DNA of 64,000 nt from Pomphorhynchus laevis (GCA_012934845.2 WNNJ02001668.1:1-64000); one strand, 5' to 3'. Shown: positions 11,273 to 23,128, counted from the first letter of the stretch. Numbers and translations are program-made. Notes: generated by a model not told the origin, from the letters alone.

Positions 11273-11568
11273 TAAATACTTATATTATTTTACAAAATAA
11301 ATATTTGCTTATTTAGGATTTTAATCATAAAGCATGAGGTCATTTACATATTAAAGTATTTTACATATGCAATCAAATATTATTAAAATCAGAATAAAAT
11401 GAAATTATATTAAAATTCAAATTATAATTAAAAGTTTACGCATTATAAATATTTATAATGCAAGCAATCATATGTTATAATATATTATCTTAATATAATA
11501 ATTTATTAAATTAATAATAAATACTTATATTATTTTGCAATATAAGTATTTGCTTATTTAGGATTTTT
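11273..11568 (+). repeat. Y-X-Y block: right copy of the 203-bp repeat between two ~50-bp repeats
   Basis: 11318-11520 is the second copy of X (see 6982-7184). It is bordered on both sides by a ~50-bp sequence Y (11273-11322 and 11519-11568, each starting aaatacttatattatttt and ending tatttgcttatttagga). The order is X - LINE - Y - X - Y, best explained by a tandem duplication of an X-Y unit whose first copy was later split by the LINE. Confidence 0.85.
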
Positions 11569-11829
11569 AGAATCTTAGCACTTAAATTAATTCTGTAAAT
11601 TTTTGTACTTGATTAAAAAGCTCGTAACACCAGTAGAATTATTATATTATTATTTAATTATAAAATTATTGTAATTACTAATTAAATTTTAAATAATTAA
11701 TATTAATTATAATTAATATGTAATTATAATTAATTAAATGTGTGAAATTAATTGTGTGATTTTTTATAAAACCATAAAAATTTTGTTAAAATTCATATCT
11801 GTTCAAAATATAGAAACACTCGATTAAGC

Positions 11830-12430
11830 AAAATGGTCTTTTCTCAAGCGATATTTAGGCTTATCGCAGAAATCTTCATCAAGGCTTATCGCTCTGTTCG
11901 CGAAACAACAACCTACATCATGGATATCAAAAGAAAGATTCTCGCTAGCAAATACATTGAATTATCAGGCATACACCCGCATATGGCGTGATAAAATACA
12001 GGGAATATCAGATGAATATTACGAGATGCCAGGAATGAAGCAATCTGACTGAAAATTGCCAAACTTCTCGAAACGCCATCTTATATGGTATCAACGACTG
12101 GATATCATAGTAAGTTTTGTTAAAAAGGTGAGGTGCATGACAAGAGTTCAACTTGCATATGCAATGTGTGGATAGGTGTCAGGATCTTAACCACGTTTTT
12201 CAGTGTATATATTTGCTAACTATAAGCTTGGAACATATTGACAAATTAAGCTGAAGGAACTACGCTTTATCATAATTGATTTTTTTTTGTTTTTTTTTGT
12301 ATTCACTTTCATTTTGAGGTTGGTGTAGTTATTGTATTTTGTTTTTTGGATATTTTGGACAGCCGAAAATGGAGAATGCGTAATAGCCCTAAAATTTTAA
12401 TTGATGTAAAATAAATCGTTCAGATAATGT
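11830..12430 (+). mobile_element. Decayed I/Nimb-like LINE 3' end
   Basis: A short plus-strand trace of the cysteine/histidine tail found in Jockey/I-type ORF2 proteins: CxC followed by QDLNHVFQC (about 12150-12210), with a weak upstream match. A T/G-rich 3' region follows, containing the phrase agccgaaaatggagaatg near 12362 and ending with aataaa near 12410. Reading frames are broken. The family call rests mainly on the short Cys/His motif. Confidence 0.45.
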
Positions 12431-12826
12431 GTGAAGCCACACTTATGTAAAATACAAAATATTTGTTATATTATTATAAAATCATAATAATGTTATAAAA
12501 TTATTGTAATTACTGAAATTATTATTAAATTAAACCATCGAATTAACTCAGCAAATTTAAACAGATAAATTTATAAGAATATTTAAATCAAATGGATAAA
12601 TATGTAAAGGTACACTTATGTAAAATACAAGATATTAGATTCCTTTATAATTCATATACAAAGTCCTATGTACAGTAAGATGTAAGTGGAATTCAGGACA
12701 CACACAGTTCAATGCTCTTCATATAAGCTCTGATCTAAATAAGAGAGAAATATATAATAAATAAACTCTACAAATCAATTTACTCAAAATTGAATTCCAA
12801 ATCATCAGCTTGATATCTCATAGCAA
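12431..12826. other. No clear feature
   Basis: AT-rich sequence. The phrase cacacttatgtaaaatacaa (12443) recurs as acacttatgtaaaatacaa near 12611. Otherwise nothing recognised. Confidence 0.35.
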
Positions 12827-13555
12827 CTACCAGTTCAGCAATCTGAACCCGTTCGGGTGTGCTATAAATAACACAAAAACTTTAATCATAAAATAGCATT
12901 GATCATTTAGAACAATTTGTATACACCATCTTGCACGTACTGGTAAGGGTTAAGGCTTAGCCTATTAAATTTTGGAATCTGAAATGCTTTGTCATTGCTA
13001 GCTAAATCCCGCCTTTCAGTACAGTTTCCTAAAATATATATAGATCAAATTGTAAACCTCTAAAATTTAAGTCTTAAATTTGAGACTTAAATTAAGAAAT
13101 GGGATATTAATTACTAATCCATAACTGACAGCGTCGAACTTTTAACTTAATAGTCTTTAAATGACAAATATCTGATTATTGGATAAATCCTTTAAACCTA
13201 AATATCTGTAGATGACTACAGTAAAATAACATCTTTGTATGAATCTTGTGAATACTATGGTCTAGAATACTATGGTAGCATTTGGTGACAAGTATGTGTT
13301 ATTGCAACATCACATATTGGTTGATATTCTAAAATTATACTTATAGGAAAGTTGATCGTAATTGTGAAAGATTTTCCATAATAAATTAGGTGAATGCATC
13401 TAATGGTACATAACGAATTTCGATGAAACAAAACTAAATAAAATTTCAACTTTAATAAATTAAAACGATAACTTACTGCTAATTCTCCCAATTTCGCAAA
13501 TTCGACAATGTTGCGCTTCGGGAGACTTGTCCAGTAATCTGTCGTTGAATTTCAT
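12827..13555 (-). CDS. Candidate spliced mini-gene, three exons, 71 codons
   Basis: On the minus strand three segments can be joined at consensus splice sites: 13555-13477 (ends at gtaagt), 13028-12927 (preceded by tatattttag, ends at gtgtat) and 12861-12827 (preceded by ttatttatag, ends in TAG). Phases agree and the joined frame runs from ATG (13555) to the stop without interruption. It contains HCRICEIGRIS split by intron 1 just before RNC, a loose resemblance to a zinc knuckle. The first exon could also be internal, because an AG precedes the ATG. The other frames of these small segments are also partly open, so this is a hypothesis. No family is recognised. It is the only place in the window where host-type splicing looks plausible over several junctions. 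Confidence 0.25.
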
Positions 13556-13599
13556 CTATCTATAAAATAAACATCATTTTACATATTTATTCAAATACA

Positions 13600-13930
13600 C
13601 ATTTTATTTTAACTTGATACAATGATGTGCAATCATGTTACAAGTGAAATTATTGATGACATTGCATGCTGCTTTAATTTTATTTTATAAGCCAAGAGCA
13701 GTGCACTACATATCAGTATGAATGGACCGCGTAGTTACTGATCTAATACGTTTCACGTTTCGGTCCTTTCCGTCTAACGTAAAACGTAGTCAATGGATCA
13801 GTAACTGATGAGGTCCACCAATACTGAAATGTAGCGTACCGTTGTTGGCTCATAGATAGGATTAAAGTAGCGCGCAGTGTCAAAAAAGGTTCAATTGCAC
13901 AATTTATAATAAATGGTAAAACGAAAGTAG
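13600..13930. repeat. Long imperfect foldback (inverted repeat) element
   Basis: The two halves are inverted copies around a short loop at about 13760-13775. Matching stretches include agttactgatc / gatcagtaact (13733-13743 and 13796-13806), tatcagtat / atactga, gtgcactaca / tgtagcgtac, and ccaagagc...ctttaat / attaaag...ttggct. Arms extend roughly 130-160 bp with mostly single-base mismatches, many of them transitions. This fits a palindromic MITE or a long hairpin. No transposase is nearby. Confidence 0.7.
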
Positions 13931-15795
13931 AAATTACGACACACATCCTTAAGATGGGTAATCAATATAGCAATTGATGCCTTTTAAGATCAAGTAAGCT
14001 TTGTTTTTATTATTAAAGTATGTGGTTCGCAATTCCCTAATCCGTTCAAAGTCAAAAGTGGAGATAGTCAAAAAGGCAGATATTTATTTTATTTTAAATT
14101 AAAAAATCAATATTTTAATTTTAAGATTTTATATAATTTAGATTTAAGAATTTTTAAAAATTCAATTTTTATGAATTTACGAATGAATAATGTACTATGT
14201 AATAGAATTAAGATTATAGGTCATTAAGAGGAACTGCTATATTACCATGTTTCGGCCGCTATTCTTCGACCCAGCATAGCAGCGGGGCAAATGCATGCCT
14301 ATGAAGTATTTCCTCTGATGTAATTTGATTATCAAGCGTTATTTCTTATTCTTACATGCAGTATATTATTATACTCGATTAAATTATTACAATCGGTGCG
14401 TAACAAATTCGATTTAAGAGTTTTAATGAATTTTTAATTATATTTTGATGGTTCATATCTTTGAAAAATTTTAAATATCAAGACATCATAATGATTTGGC
14501 TTTAAATATAGAATGACATACTTTAATAAGCAATCACTTTGCTTTTACTTTACAGATCAGAACGTCAATATAAAAACAAATTACTATAAAAGAACGAATA
14601 ACAATGCAATACAAGCAAAACAGTTCAAAAACATATTTACTAATCTCTTAAAATAATACCTTACATTTATATTTTATGTGCCATACTTTATGTCAAATAA
14701 CTCGAATAAGTTTGTCAGTTTATATAATAAGAGGTAATAAGCGTTATCTATGAGCTAGAAATTGTTTACTACGATCAGAAAATAATACTATTTTTATTCA
14801 ACAAGTACATGTAAAATTAAATCTTTAAATTTTGGTCAATAGTGTTTCAACAAAATAGTAAATTCGGATATTTTCAGTTTGAGGCACTTTGTCCAAATTA
14901 CGCAAAAAGTCTGTTTACTGTACTTCTTAATGTGCTCTTTCGAATGAAGTATAAATTTTTCGGGAGAAATGCGTTTGTGGCTTAAAAATTTATTTATTTT
15001 TTCATTAAAATTTAAAATCTAATAAAATTTATTTTTCAAGGCCCTATAAACTCAAACCTTCATTTTAATAAAATATATCAATAATCTTTGTAATTGAATC
15101 GTTTTAAAATATTTCAACAAAGGATTTAAAAAATATTTGAACTTCCTTTTTTTTAAATTAAAGATTTTATTGTAAAATATCTCGAAAAATATCAATATCA
15201 ATGTCTATATTTTAAATATGTAGTTATTTATATTGCATTAAAAAGTTATTCCAAATTAATTGCAAATATTTTTTTTCAATTTTGATCGATCAATCGATTG
15301 TTGTTGTAAACATTTGATGCCATTATTGGAGTAACTGCATAATTTTAGATGTCTAATAATATTAATTTAGAGTGGATACTGCGAAACATTTTTACAGAAT
15401 TAGATGCGGTCAAGTTTTTACAGAATTATCGATTAATTCCAAGTGGTATAAATTGGTTCAAATAATTCTTCTTTTGTAGAAATAAGATGCTGTTGTAAGC
15501 ATCTAATGACATTAAGTGTCAGAGGTAATAAGGTATATTGGAGATGCCAAAAATCGGAATGATTTGTCTCAACTACAGTTCGAAGTAGGACTCGGTTTGA
15601 ATAAGCACAATTAACGCTCCGTAAAACAATTATGTGTATGTACTGTTGGTCTGAACAATAAAATTTGGTCAAGAAGAATTGGCGAATGATCACAGCACGA
15701 CCGTTGACTACAATAGAAAAAAGTTATTAGTAGAAAATACAATCGAAAACTACAATAGAAAAAAGTTATAAGTGTTCAAGTTAATTACAATTTTT
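13931..15795. other. Intergenic, no recognisable gene
   Basis: AT-rich sequence with scattered short open frames on both strands, none with a family motif or convincing codon pattern. No repeat unit noticed, apart from a local duplication of a tacaatagaaaaaagttat phrase near 15708 and 15751. Confidence 0.4.
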
Positions 15796-15846
15796 CCTGT
15801 TAGTTCCGCTCGCTACACTCGCGGATTGAGCTTAATCTCTCGATAA
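15796..15846 (+). repeat. Copy of the L2-A 5' end
   Basis: This segment (cctgttagttccgctcgcta...) matches the reverse complement of 34252-34305, the 5' untranslated region of L2-A, over about 50 bp with few differences. It is an isolated 5' fragment or the edge of an otherwise lost copy. Confidence 0.6.
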
Positions 15847-15996
15847 GCTAAGATAAATTGTATCGCTGCGCTCGCCGATCAGTTGCAGTAACAAATCTAA
15901 CAGCTTCAACACACCAAGACGTTAATGGGAGGACGTAAGAAAACAGCTCATTATTCAAGAAAACAAACTCATCATTCCGTTTAGTTTGTTAGCTCA

Positions 15997-16176
15997 GAAG
16001 GAATTTATACTCGACAAATTGAGTCCGCATGGAACCAGCTTAAATCAGGCAATAAAAAGCGATGGGGTACACATCGCTCAATGATCGACTCATATTTAGT
16101 CAAATTCATTTGGCACAAACGTCATCGAAATGACAATAAATTAGAGTTCATATTCGAGTGTCTAAGAAATTTTTAG
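15997..16176 (+). pseudogene. Merlin-type (IS1016/ISXO2-like) DDE transposase, C-terminal end
   Basis: An in-frame stretch of 59 codons ending in TAG. It contains YTRQIESAWNQLK, then KKRWGTHRSMIDSYLVKF and IWHKRHRND, then FIFECLRNF. The x-IE-x2-W core followed by a SYLxEFxWR-like block and a hydrophobic end is the C-terminal signature of Merlin/ISXO2 transposases; the glutamate of QIES is the expected last catalytic acid. A stop lies just upstream in this frame (15982), and the catalytic aspartates and terminal inverted repeats are not visible. It is a remnant of a plain DNA transposon. Confidence 0.65.
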
Positions 16177-16989
16177 CTATGCCATTAATTTTACTTATTC
16201 AGTAAATATTTGCAACCGTTGTGCCCTATTTAAAAGTTATAAGTAAAGCGGTTTTGAATATGTTAGTCCTATTTAATGCAATCGCATAGTTTAATAACAT
16301 ATTTTTTGTATTTCCTCCCCTCCGCTTGATGTCGCTGACCATCAACAATTTCGGACCTCATTCACTATTCCAGTAAATATGACCCCAACTGTTGAGGTTC
16401 ACCGACACCAACTACCTTCTCCGACTACCTTCTTCATGTTCCGTCATTTTTCTTAAACTATAGTGGGCGGTGTCTAACAAGCTTTTGATAAATGTTTCGA
16501 AATGCAGACACATGCGTATTATTGGTAATGCTCGCAAGTAAAGAACATCTGTTTGATACAAATATAAGGGATGTCTTGTTGAACGTGTCTTGAGGCCGTC
16601 ACATGGACCAGTCGGTACATGGATATGTGCCTGATTTGGCATTTATTCAAGCGTCCCCATCACCTTATTCGGAATAGGGTTCAATAACGTGGTTCAAATG
16701 TTCTTCGAGGTCATTATTTAACTATTCGAAGAAGCAGGGTACAGAAATTGAGCGCGATGCAATTTGATAGAACTGTTGAGTTTTGGAACATCCTTGATGC
16801 AAACACCGTTGGATGGAGTTGACTTAGTACTTTTAAAAGAAGACTGTGAATGAATCAGACAGTGTTTCATGTTGCATTTCCTTATTTTAATAACTAAATA
16901 TCTTATTTGCGAACTTATTGTGAGTTAGCTATTTGAGCTAATGCTCGTATGTTGTTGAATGTGTAATAATCATAAGCATTCATTTTTTA
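16177..16989. other. Intergenic, no recognisable gene
   Basis: Mixed-composition sequence. A 76-codon minus-strand open frame at 16412-16642 has no recognisable motif and I do not call it a gene. Confidence 0.35.
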
Positions 16990-17975
16990 TTTAATCTTTG
17001 TTGAATCCAGAGTATTCCTGAGCTCCTTCATCTTCTTCCTGTATCTATCGACAATGTTTCTCGTGTGCTTTTATCTTTACCTAGGAAAACATCTGCGGCT
17101 GATCCTTTTCTTACGTTTTTATTAAAATCTTTAGTCATTCAACTTGATACTTTCATAACCTCAATGTTTAACTCTTCAATTCGTAATGACACGTTTCCTC
17201 ATTCTTAGAAATCCACCATAGTTCGACCAATACTCAAAAAACCCTCCGTTGATCACATGCTGCTTTCCTTATACCGCCTATCTCTAATATTCCAACTGTC
17301 TTTAAACTTATTGAACGTCTTATGTTAAACAAGGTTAACATCTACCTATCTTCGTCCAAACTCTATCCCCATTTTCAACCTGCTTTCTGATCACAAGATT
17401 CTACTAAGTTAGCCTCTCCATGTGAATTCCGCCATACGTGACCTTTGTCGCCTCCGCTGTTTTGATCACATTTTCTCTAGCCTCTCTAACTTGACTGGCA
17501 AACTATGGAAAATCACATTTTATTCAGTATCCTTTGTTTGACCTTTTGACTCCTTTCTTCAAACTCGCTTTTTTATCTGCATATTCCTATTCTTACTGAT
17601 TCCCGCCTCACCTTATGAATCATTGCTCACGTGACTCTCTTTTTCTCCATGTTCCATCATTTTTTGCAAGCTATGGCTGCCGTTCCTTTTTTATTGCTAC
17701 CACTCTTCTCTGGAATAAACTGCCATTCCACCATCGGCTCAACCGCCTACTTTCCATCCTTCAAACACGGTATCCGCTCTTATTGTCCATTAGTAATTGA
17801 TTTTAATTATTCACATTCTTTTAAACTGTCCCACACCCTCCCTTGTACAACATCAACCTTTAATTTTGGTCATACTTTTGTTTGTTTTTTTCGTTTTTTT
17901 GAATTTTTTATTTGTTGTATATAATTTTTTATTTGTTGATATAATATCCACAATAGCCACTTAATAAACATGTAC
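16990..17975 (+). mobile_element. L2-like LINE, lineage D, decayed RT end
   Basis: Plus-strand traces of ORF2: TLFNSSIRNDTFPHS and IVRPILKKPS (about 17165-17250), the IERLMLNKVN region, RLRRFDH near 17450, YGCRSFFIATTLLWNKLPF near 17665, then a 3' region ending ccacaatagccacttaataa. Frames are broken many times. The same 3' end occurs twice, inverted, at 29530-29965, and its C-terminus again at 34435-34645, so these define one lineage. Confidence 0.75.
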
Positions 17976-17984
17976 TATTAAATT

Positions 17985-18300
17985 TATAATGGTAATATAA
18001 AACCGTATGCAATGGATGTACATGCAATTTCTCTAGTTTCTCAATATTACGTGGACACGAGCTATGTTTGAAGCATCGAACAAATTGTACGACTGTGATG
18101 GATCGCGTCTGTAAACGATGGAATGGATTATCACCTGATGTAATCAACAGCTCTTCTGCTGCGCAATTCAAAGAACGCCTAAAGCTTAACCTCGTGAACT
18201 CTTGATGTTTTTCTTCGTTTTTTCTGATTTTTTTATTCGATGTGATGCTTCCTTACGAGCTTCAGCTCCCTTGGAAGTCGACATAATATGCAATGGATAC
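17985..18300 (+). mobile_element. CR1-like LINE C-terminal fragment
   Basis: A frame ending in TGA near 18206 reads LRGHELCLKHRTN, then MDRVCKRWNGLSPDVINSS and FKERLKLNLVNS. This is the usual C-terminal pattern of CR1-group RT proteins (RGH, then WN-LP, then a FK-RLD tail). The phrase atgcaatggat(g/a)(t/c)acatgcaattt occurs at both ends of the fragment (18008 and 18289). Confidence 0.55.
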
Positions 18301-18403
18301 ACATGCAATTTATCTAGGCAGCACATTCCATAAATTTAAAGACCGATGTGAAAGTCTCAACACGCTTAGGACTTTGCCGTGTGGTAACTTATAGTGATAG
18401 ATG

Positions 18404-18525
18404 TGTGGTATCACATTGATCACTATCTTGTTTATAAAGTTTACTATCTTGTTTATATCTATTATAACCTACTACTATTTGTAGATTCGTGAATAAAAGC
18501 CATTTTATTCTCTTTGGTTATCACA
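18404..18525 (+). repeat. 5' LTR of the Gypsy element
   Basis: 122 bp, from TGTGGTATCACATTGATCAC to GGTTATCACA, nearly identical to 21952-22073. It contains AATAAA near 18491, as expected for LTR polyadenylation. Confidence 0.9.
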
Positions 18526-18555
18526 ATTTTATTCACGAATTGTCTGGAATTGTGA

Positions 18556-19110
18556 TTGATGGAATCTCTGTTCAAGCCGGATACACTTAAACTGACCACA
18601 GACTGTCCTTATGCAGAACGCGAATGGCGCCACTGGCGATATCGCTTTGAAACTCTCATTAAACGTCTCAAAATCGATTCTGCAGATTACAAGCTTGATC
18701 TTCTCAAAATATCAATTTCAGCTCAGTTATTTGATAAGATCGAGGAATGTCCAAATTATGACTCAGCAATGGATTTACTCGACAAATCATTCCTAAAAGC
18801 TACAAATTCGGTTTACAAACGACATTTGTTATGCTCAGCCAGACAAGCTCTCAATGAATCGATATATAATTATGTGGATCGTCTTGAAACGCTTGCTTGT
18901 CAATGTACTTTTAAGGATGTGAAAGCTAACGAGCTGCGTGATATTCTCATTTGCGATTCATTTATTACGGGATTGCAGTCAAATGAAATTCGTCAGCGCA
19001 TACTCGAAACCAATGACATTGATAAAGAGAAAGCGTATCAAGTCGCTCGAACAATTGAAGCAGCCCAAATTCAATCAACGAATATCGACACACATCCGAA
19101 TTCACAGTAA
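18556..19110 (+). pseudogene. Gag-like region of the Gypsy fossil
   Basis: This open region begins shortly after the 5' LTR. It has the helical Gag layout seen in CsRn1-type elements: a WRHWRYRFETLIKRL start and a later RDILICDSFITGLQS block. It belongs to a broken element and is listed only as a part of it. Confidence 0.6.
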
Positions 19111-19429
19111 ATGCCATGAAAGAGACCCAAAGCTCTAAACTAAATACTGATAACTCAGAAAATGAATAATCTAATGATCTAGTTCAAAAGATAAGCAAGA
19201 AAAAATGCTACTTTTGTGGTGGAGCTATGCATATCCGGAATTGGTGTCCAGCCCGGGATGCTTAATGTTCATTTTGCTCAAAACGTGGGCACTACGAGAA
19301 AGTTTGTCGAGCTAAGATGTTTCGATCGCGTCAAAACTATAATCGTAGTACTTGACCATATACGTCTGACGGTGAATCACTTAATATCATCTTTTGTCAA
19401 AATGCGAATAGTGATGCATCAAAGCTAAA

Positions 19430-21967
19430 TGACATGACGGCACAAGTTCGTGTTGGGACTCAAAAGCTGGATGCGCTTATCAACACTGGAAGCTCTTCCA
19501 ATTTCATCGATTCTTAGGTAATTCGCAAATTAGGTGTTCCTACAGAATCTTGTTGTGTTAGGATTTCCATGGCTGATTCATCGTTTACCTCTGTATGCGA
19601 TGAACGATGTGTGATATCGATATCTTACTGTAATCGCAACTATTCTGACGTTCAATGTTTCGTCATGCCTCACCTATGCCGTGATTTGATACTTGATCAT
19701 CCATTCTTGCACTTACATTCAAGTATTTCCATTCGACTTCGAGGAAATAATAAGCAAGAGACATTGACAATTGGACAATTATCTAGCATGGAAATCAATT
19801 TACCGTCGTTATTTTCAGACGATTTCAAAGACTGGAAACCTGTAGCAATTCCGTCTCGACGACGTAATATCGAAGATAATCGCTTCATTGCTTTGGAAGT
19901 AAAACGAATGTTGGCCGAGGGAATCATCGAGCACAGTCGATCACCATGGTGCGCGCAAGTTCTTATTGCAAGCAGGGAAGGAAGTCATCGTCTTGTTGTA
20001 GATTATTCACAGACTGTAAATAGATTCACTGTACTTGACGCTTACCGTCGTTATTTTCAATTTACCGTCGTTATTTTCAGACGATTTCAAAAACAGGAAG
20101 TAAGCTGGACTTCTTCGACTCCTGGTACTGTGTTTCATGTGTCTCATCTTTGACTCCTGTGTCTCATCTTTGCGAGAACTGCAAGTACCTAAAAATAAAC
20201 GTCAACTGCGAAGAATTGTCAGCCTCTTCTCTCATTATTCCAAATTGATTCAAAATTTTTCGTCGCAGATTCGTCCGTTAGCTGAAACTACGAATTTTCC
20301 TATTACACCGGTAGCAAGGCGCTCTTTTGATCTAATTCGTGATCTCATTATTTCAGCTACACTAACATCCATCATTTTCAACAAGACATTTACAGTTGAG
20401 ACTGACGCCTCTCTCCATGCCATCGGTGCCGTATTAATACAGGATAACAAACCCGTTGCCTTTTATTCACATACCCTTAGCAAGATTGCCGTTGGACATT
20501 CCGCTATTGAGTAGGAGGCCCTCGCCATCGTCGAAGCATTACGATATTGGAGGCACTATTTGTCTGGTCGAACTTTCAATGTTCTAGCTGATCAAAGGTC
20601 TGTCTCATTTATATTTAACAGGAATCATAAGAGTAAAATAAAAAATGAAAAGGTGCAAAGATGACGTCTCGATTTATCTGAATTTAAGTATAGCATCATT
20701 TATCGGTCTGGAAAGTTGAATTGTGTGGCCGACTCAATGTCTAGGGATATCTGTGCATCAAGTTACGGGTATTTCAACAAACAAAAAGATTTAAAGCTCC
20801 TTTACGAACTTCACACGACACTTTGCCACCCTGGAGTCAATCGTTTGTACAATTTTATTCAATCGAATCAACTCCCATATAGCTCACAAGACGTTCGTTA
20901 TGTTGTCTCTCATTGCGTTACATGTTCTTTGTTGAAACCGAACTTCTTTAAGCCTACAAATACCGCCCTCATCAGAGCTACGAAACCCTTCGAAAGGATG
21001 TCACTTGACTTTAAAGGGCCATTGCCTAGTTCATCAGGCAAGAAATATTTGATGACAGTCATCGATGAATATTCTCGATATCCGTTTGCTTTTGCATGCT
21101 GAAATATGTCCACACAAACAGTGATTAATTGTCTACGCAGCATTGTGTCAATATTTGCCCCCCCCTGAATTTGTACATTCTGATCCCGGGTCATCCTTCA
21201 TGTCGAAAGAATTCACAGATTATCTTAGCAGTATTGGTACGGTAGCAAGTCATTCTTCTCCGTACAATCCGGTCGGTAACGGACCGATCGAGCGCTACAA
21301 CGGCATTTTATGGAGCGCTATACTTTTGCGGCTTAGAGACTACAATCGTCCTGTTGATGCTTGGGAAAATGTTCTCATTGAATGTCTTCAGTATGTCCGT
21401 GGACTATTATGTACCGCTACCGGTTCGATACCCCACGATCGTATCTTCAACTTCCCTAGACGTCCGCTAGCAAAATTCAACTTGCCCAAATAGCCATGTA
21501 ATCCCGGTCCTGTATTCGTACGAAACTTCTACAAGCATGATAAATTTGACGATAAATTGCTTAAAGCAAAACTGATAAACGCTAATCCTAACACTGCACA
21601 TATTGAATTTCCATCTGGGAAGGAAGCGAATATATCAACTCGGCATCTATCTCGTTGTTCTTCAGAAACCTGCATTTACAAGGATCCAAACAATGTGGAT
21701 ATTTATAATCCTGGAACATTAAGGACCGATGACGACAACAGTCTAGACAGTTTTGATACTAACCAGCTGTCTGGAGATAACAACGATGGAAATAAATATG
21801 ATGTCTCAGACAATATCGATAAGAACGTGAACCTCAAAGAAGACTTCAATTCCCGATGCAAACCTTCATCCTGTAGCTACTCAAGAATTCTTCCGACGAA
21901 GTACCAGGAGTCGAAGTCCAGCTTACTTCCAAAATTATCACATGGGATGAATGTGGTATCACATTGA
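19430..21967 (+). pseudogene. Pol-like region (protease, RT/RNase H remnants, integrase) of the Gypsy fossil
   Basis: The order is protease-like, RT and RNase H-like (an ETDASLHAIGAVL block near 20400), integrase zinc-binding part (LCHPGVNRL to CVTC near 20825-20925), catalytic core (SLDFKGPLPSSSGKKYL near 21005) and a C-terminal part. It lies in several broken pieces of an inactive element. Confidence 0.75.
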
Positions 21968-22073
21968 TCACTATCTTGTTTATAAAGTTTACTATCTTGT
22001 TTATATCTATTATTACCTACTACTATTTGTAGATTCGTGAATAAAAGCCATTTTATTCTCTTTGGTTATCACA
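21952..22073 (+). repeat. 3' LTR of the Gypsy element
   Basis: 122 bp, the same length as the 5' LTR, with about one difference (tattattacc here against tattataacc). Confidence 0.9.
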
Positions 22074-23128
22074 AGAGGATGATCTCTACGAGTTGAAGAA
22101 CTCATGTTCACATAGTGAGGAGGAAAGCCCTATGCGGAATAAATTATCTGCCACGTCGCAACGAGGTCTACATAAATCAATCTTTGACGCGCTAAACGCA
22201 GCTATAAAGAAGCTAAGCGGTCTGCGTATAATACCCAGGTTGAAAACACAATTTGGAGCCTCTTCGAAGCACTGACTCAAGCTTCGTGGTTTATGATGCA
22301 AAATAAAATAGAAAGATGCAAAAATTAGAAAATTGCGTAATATAAGAAAATATAGAAAATTAATAAAATAGAGTTCACCCGTGTAGAGCGTCAACTGGAA
22401 TATTAGTGCAAAAATGCTTCTTTGTATATTTAGACATCCATACTGTTTAAGCAGATATCGGATAAACTTATAATTATTCAAGTACCATATTGTCGTGGTA
22501 TATTAATAATTACTCTTTAACAATTAAGGTCATCAATACCAAAAGAGCACGTTATGTTGTTCTGCATCCCCATGTTGATCTTTGTACATCACTAACACGT
22601 ATTGAACTTATATAATAAATGTTTCAAAACGATATTTGTAATGTGCTTTCGAGACCACATTTAGAAGTTACATATGAATTATACATATTAAATGTATTCT
22701 TTGATTGGAGACACTCGCGTCCTGAGCAATTCTGACGGCGCAAACTAGAGTTTAATTTTCGTATTCAAAAGGACAAGACTTCTAATTTCTCGAATTGTTG
22801 TCTAGTTATATTTTATCTGTAGACGGTAAGGGTATTTTCTTATTGCGTAGTGAAAATGCAAAGTTGGAAACAGCGAAGTAGATAAATGACTATAATCGCA
22901 GGACAAGTTATTAGAATCTCGTACGGAGCCATAAACTTATGGACTGTACCATTGGCTGACATCGCAAGTCAAAATATAATAAAAAGTTTCAACGAATGGT
23001 AGTAGATTTGTTAGATTAACATTGAGATTCGATATTTTGATATATTACCTATAAAATGTGTTTTGCATTTTATTTAAATGAACAGAATATAGAGACGAGT
23101 GAAATGCTCTACTTAAATCAATTAAATC
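22074..23128. other. Intergenic, no recognisable gene
   Basis: The first 200 bp hold a short plus-strand open frame (22093-22275) without recognisable motif. The rest is AT-rich and featureless to my reading. Confidence 0.35.

Larger units (their letters stand above)
18404..22073 (+). mobile_element. Ty3/Gypsy LTR retrotransposon, CsRn1-like, broken
   Basis: A fossil LTR element of about 3.7 kb with 122-bp direct LTRs at both ends. In order it holds a Gag-like region with a knuckle-like segment, a protease-like region, reduced RT/RNase H regions and an integrase with a KYLMTVIDEYSRYPFAF block, which is typical of the CsRn1 group known from flukes and insects. It is broken in several places and is not a working element. 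The LTRs differ at about one position, so the insertion itself looks recent. No clear short duplication of target sequence was seen at its ends. Confidence 0.85.

Noticed and set aside
6982-11520. 203-bp target-site duplication of a LINE
   Set aside because: The extra Y sequence on both sides of the right X fits a pre-existing tandem duplication better.
13803-13835. ctgatga ... gaaa arrangement like a hammerhead ribozyme core
   Set aside because: Stem II would have only about three pairs, and no matching stem I, stem III or cleavage triplet is visible. The motif falls inside the imperfect foldback and is explained by it.
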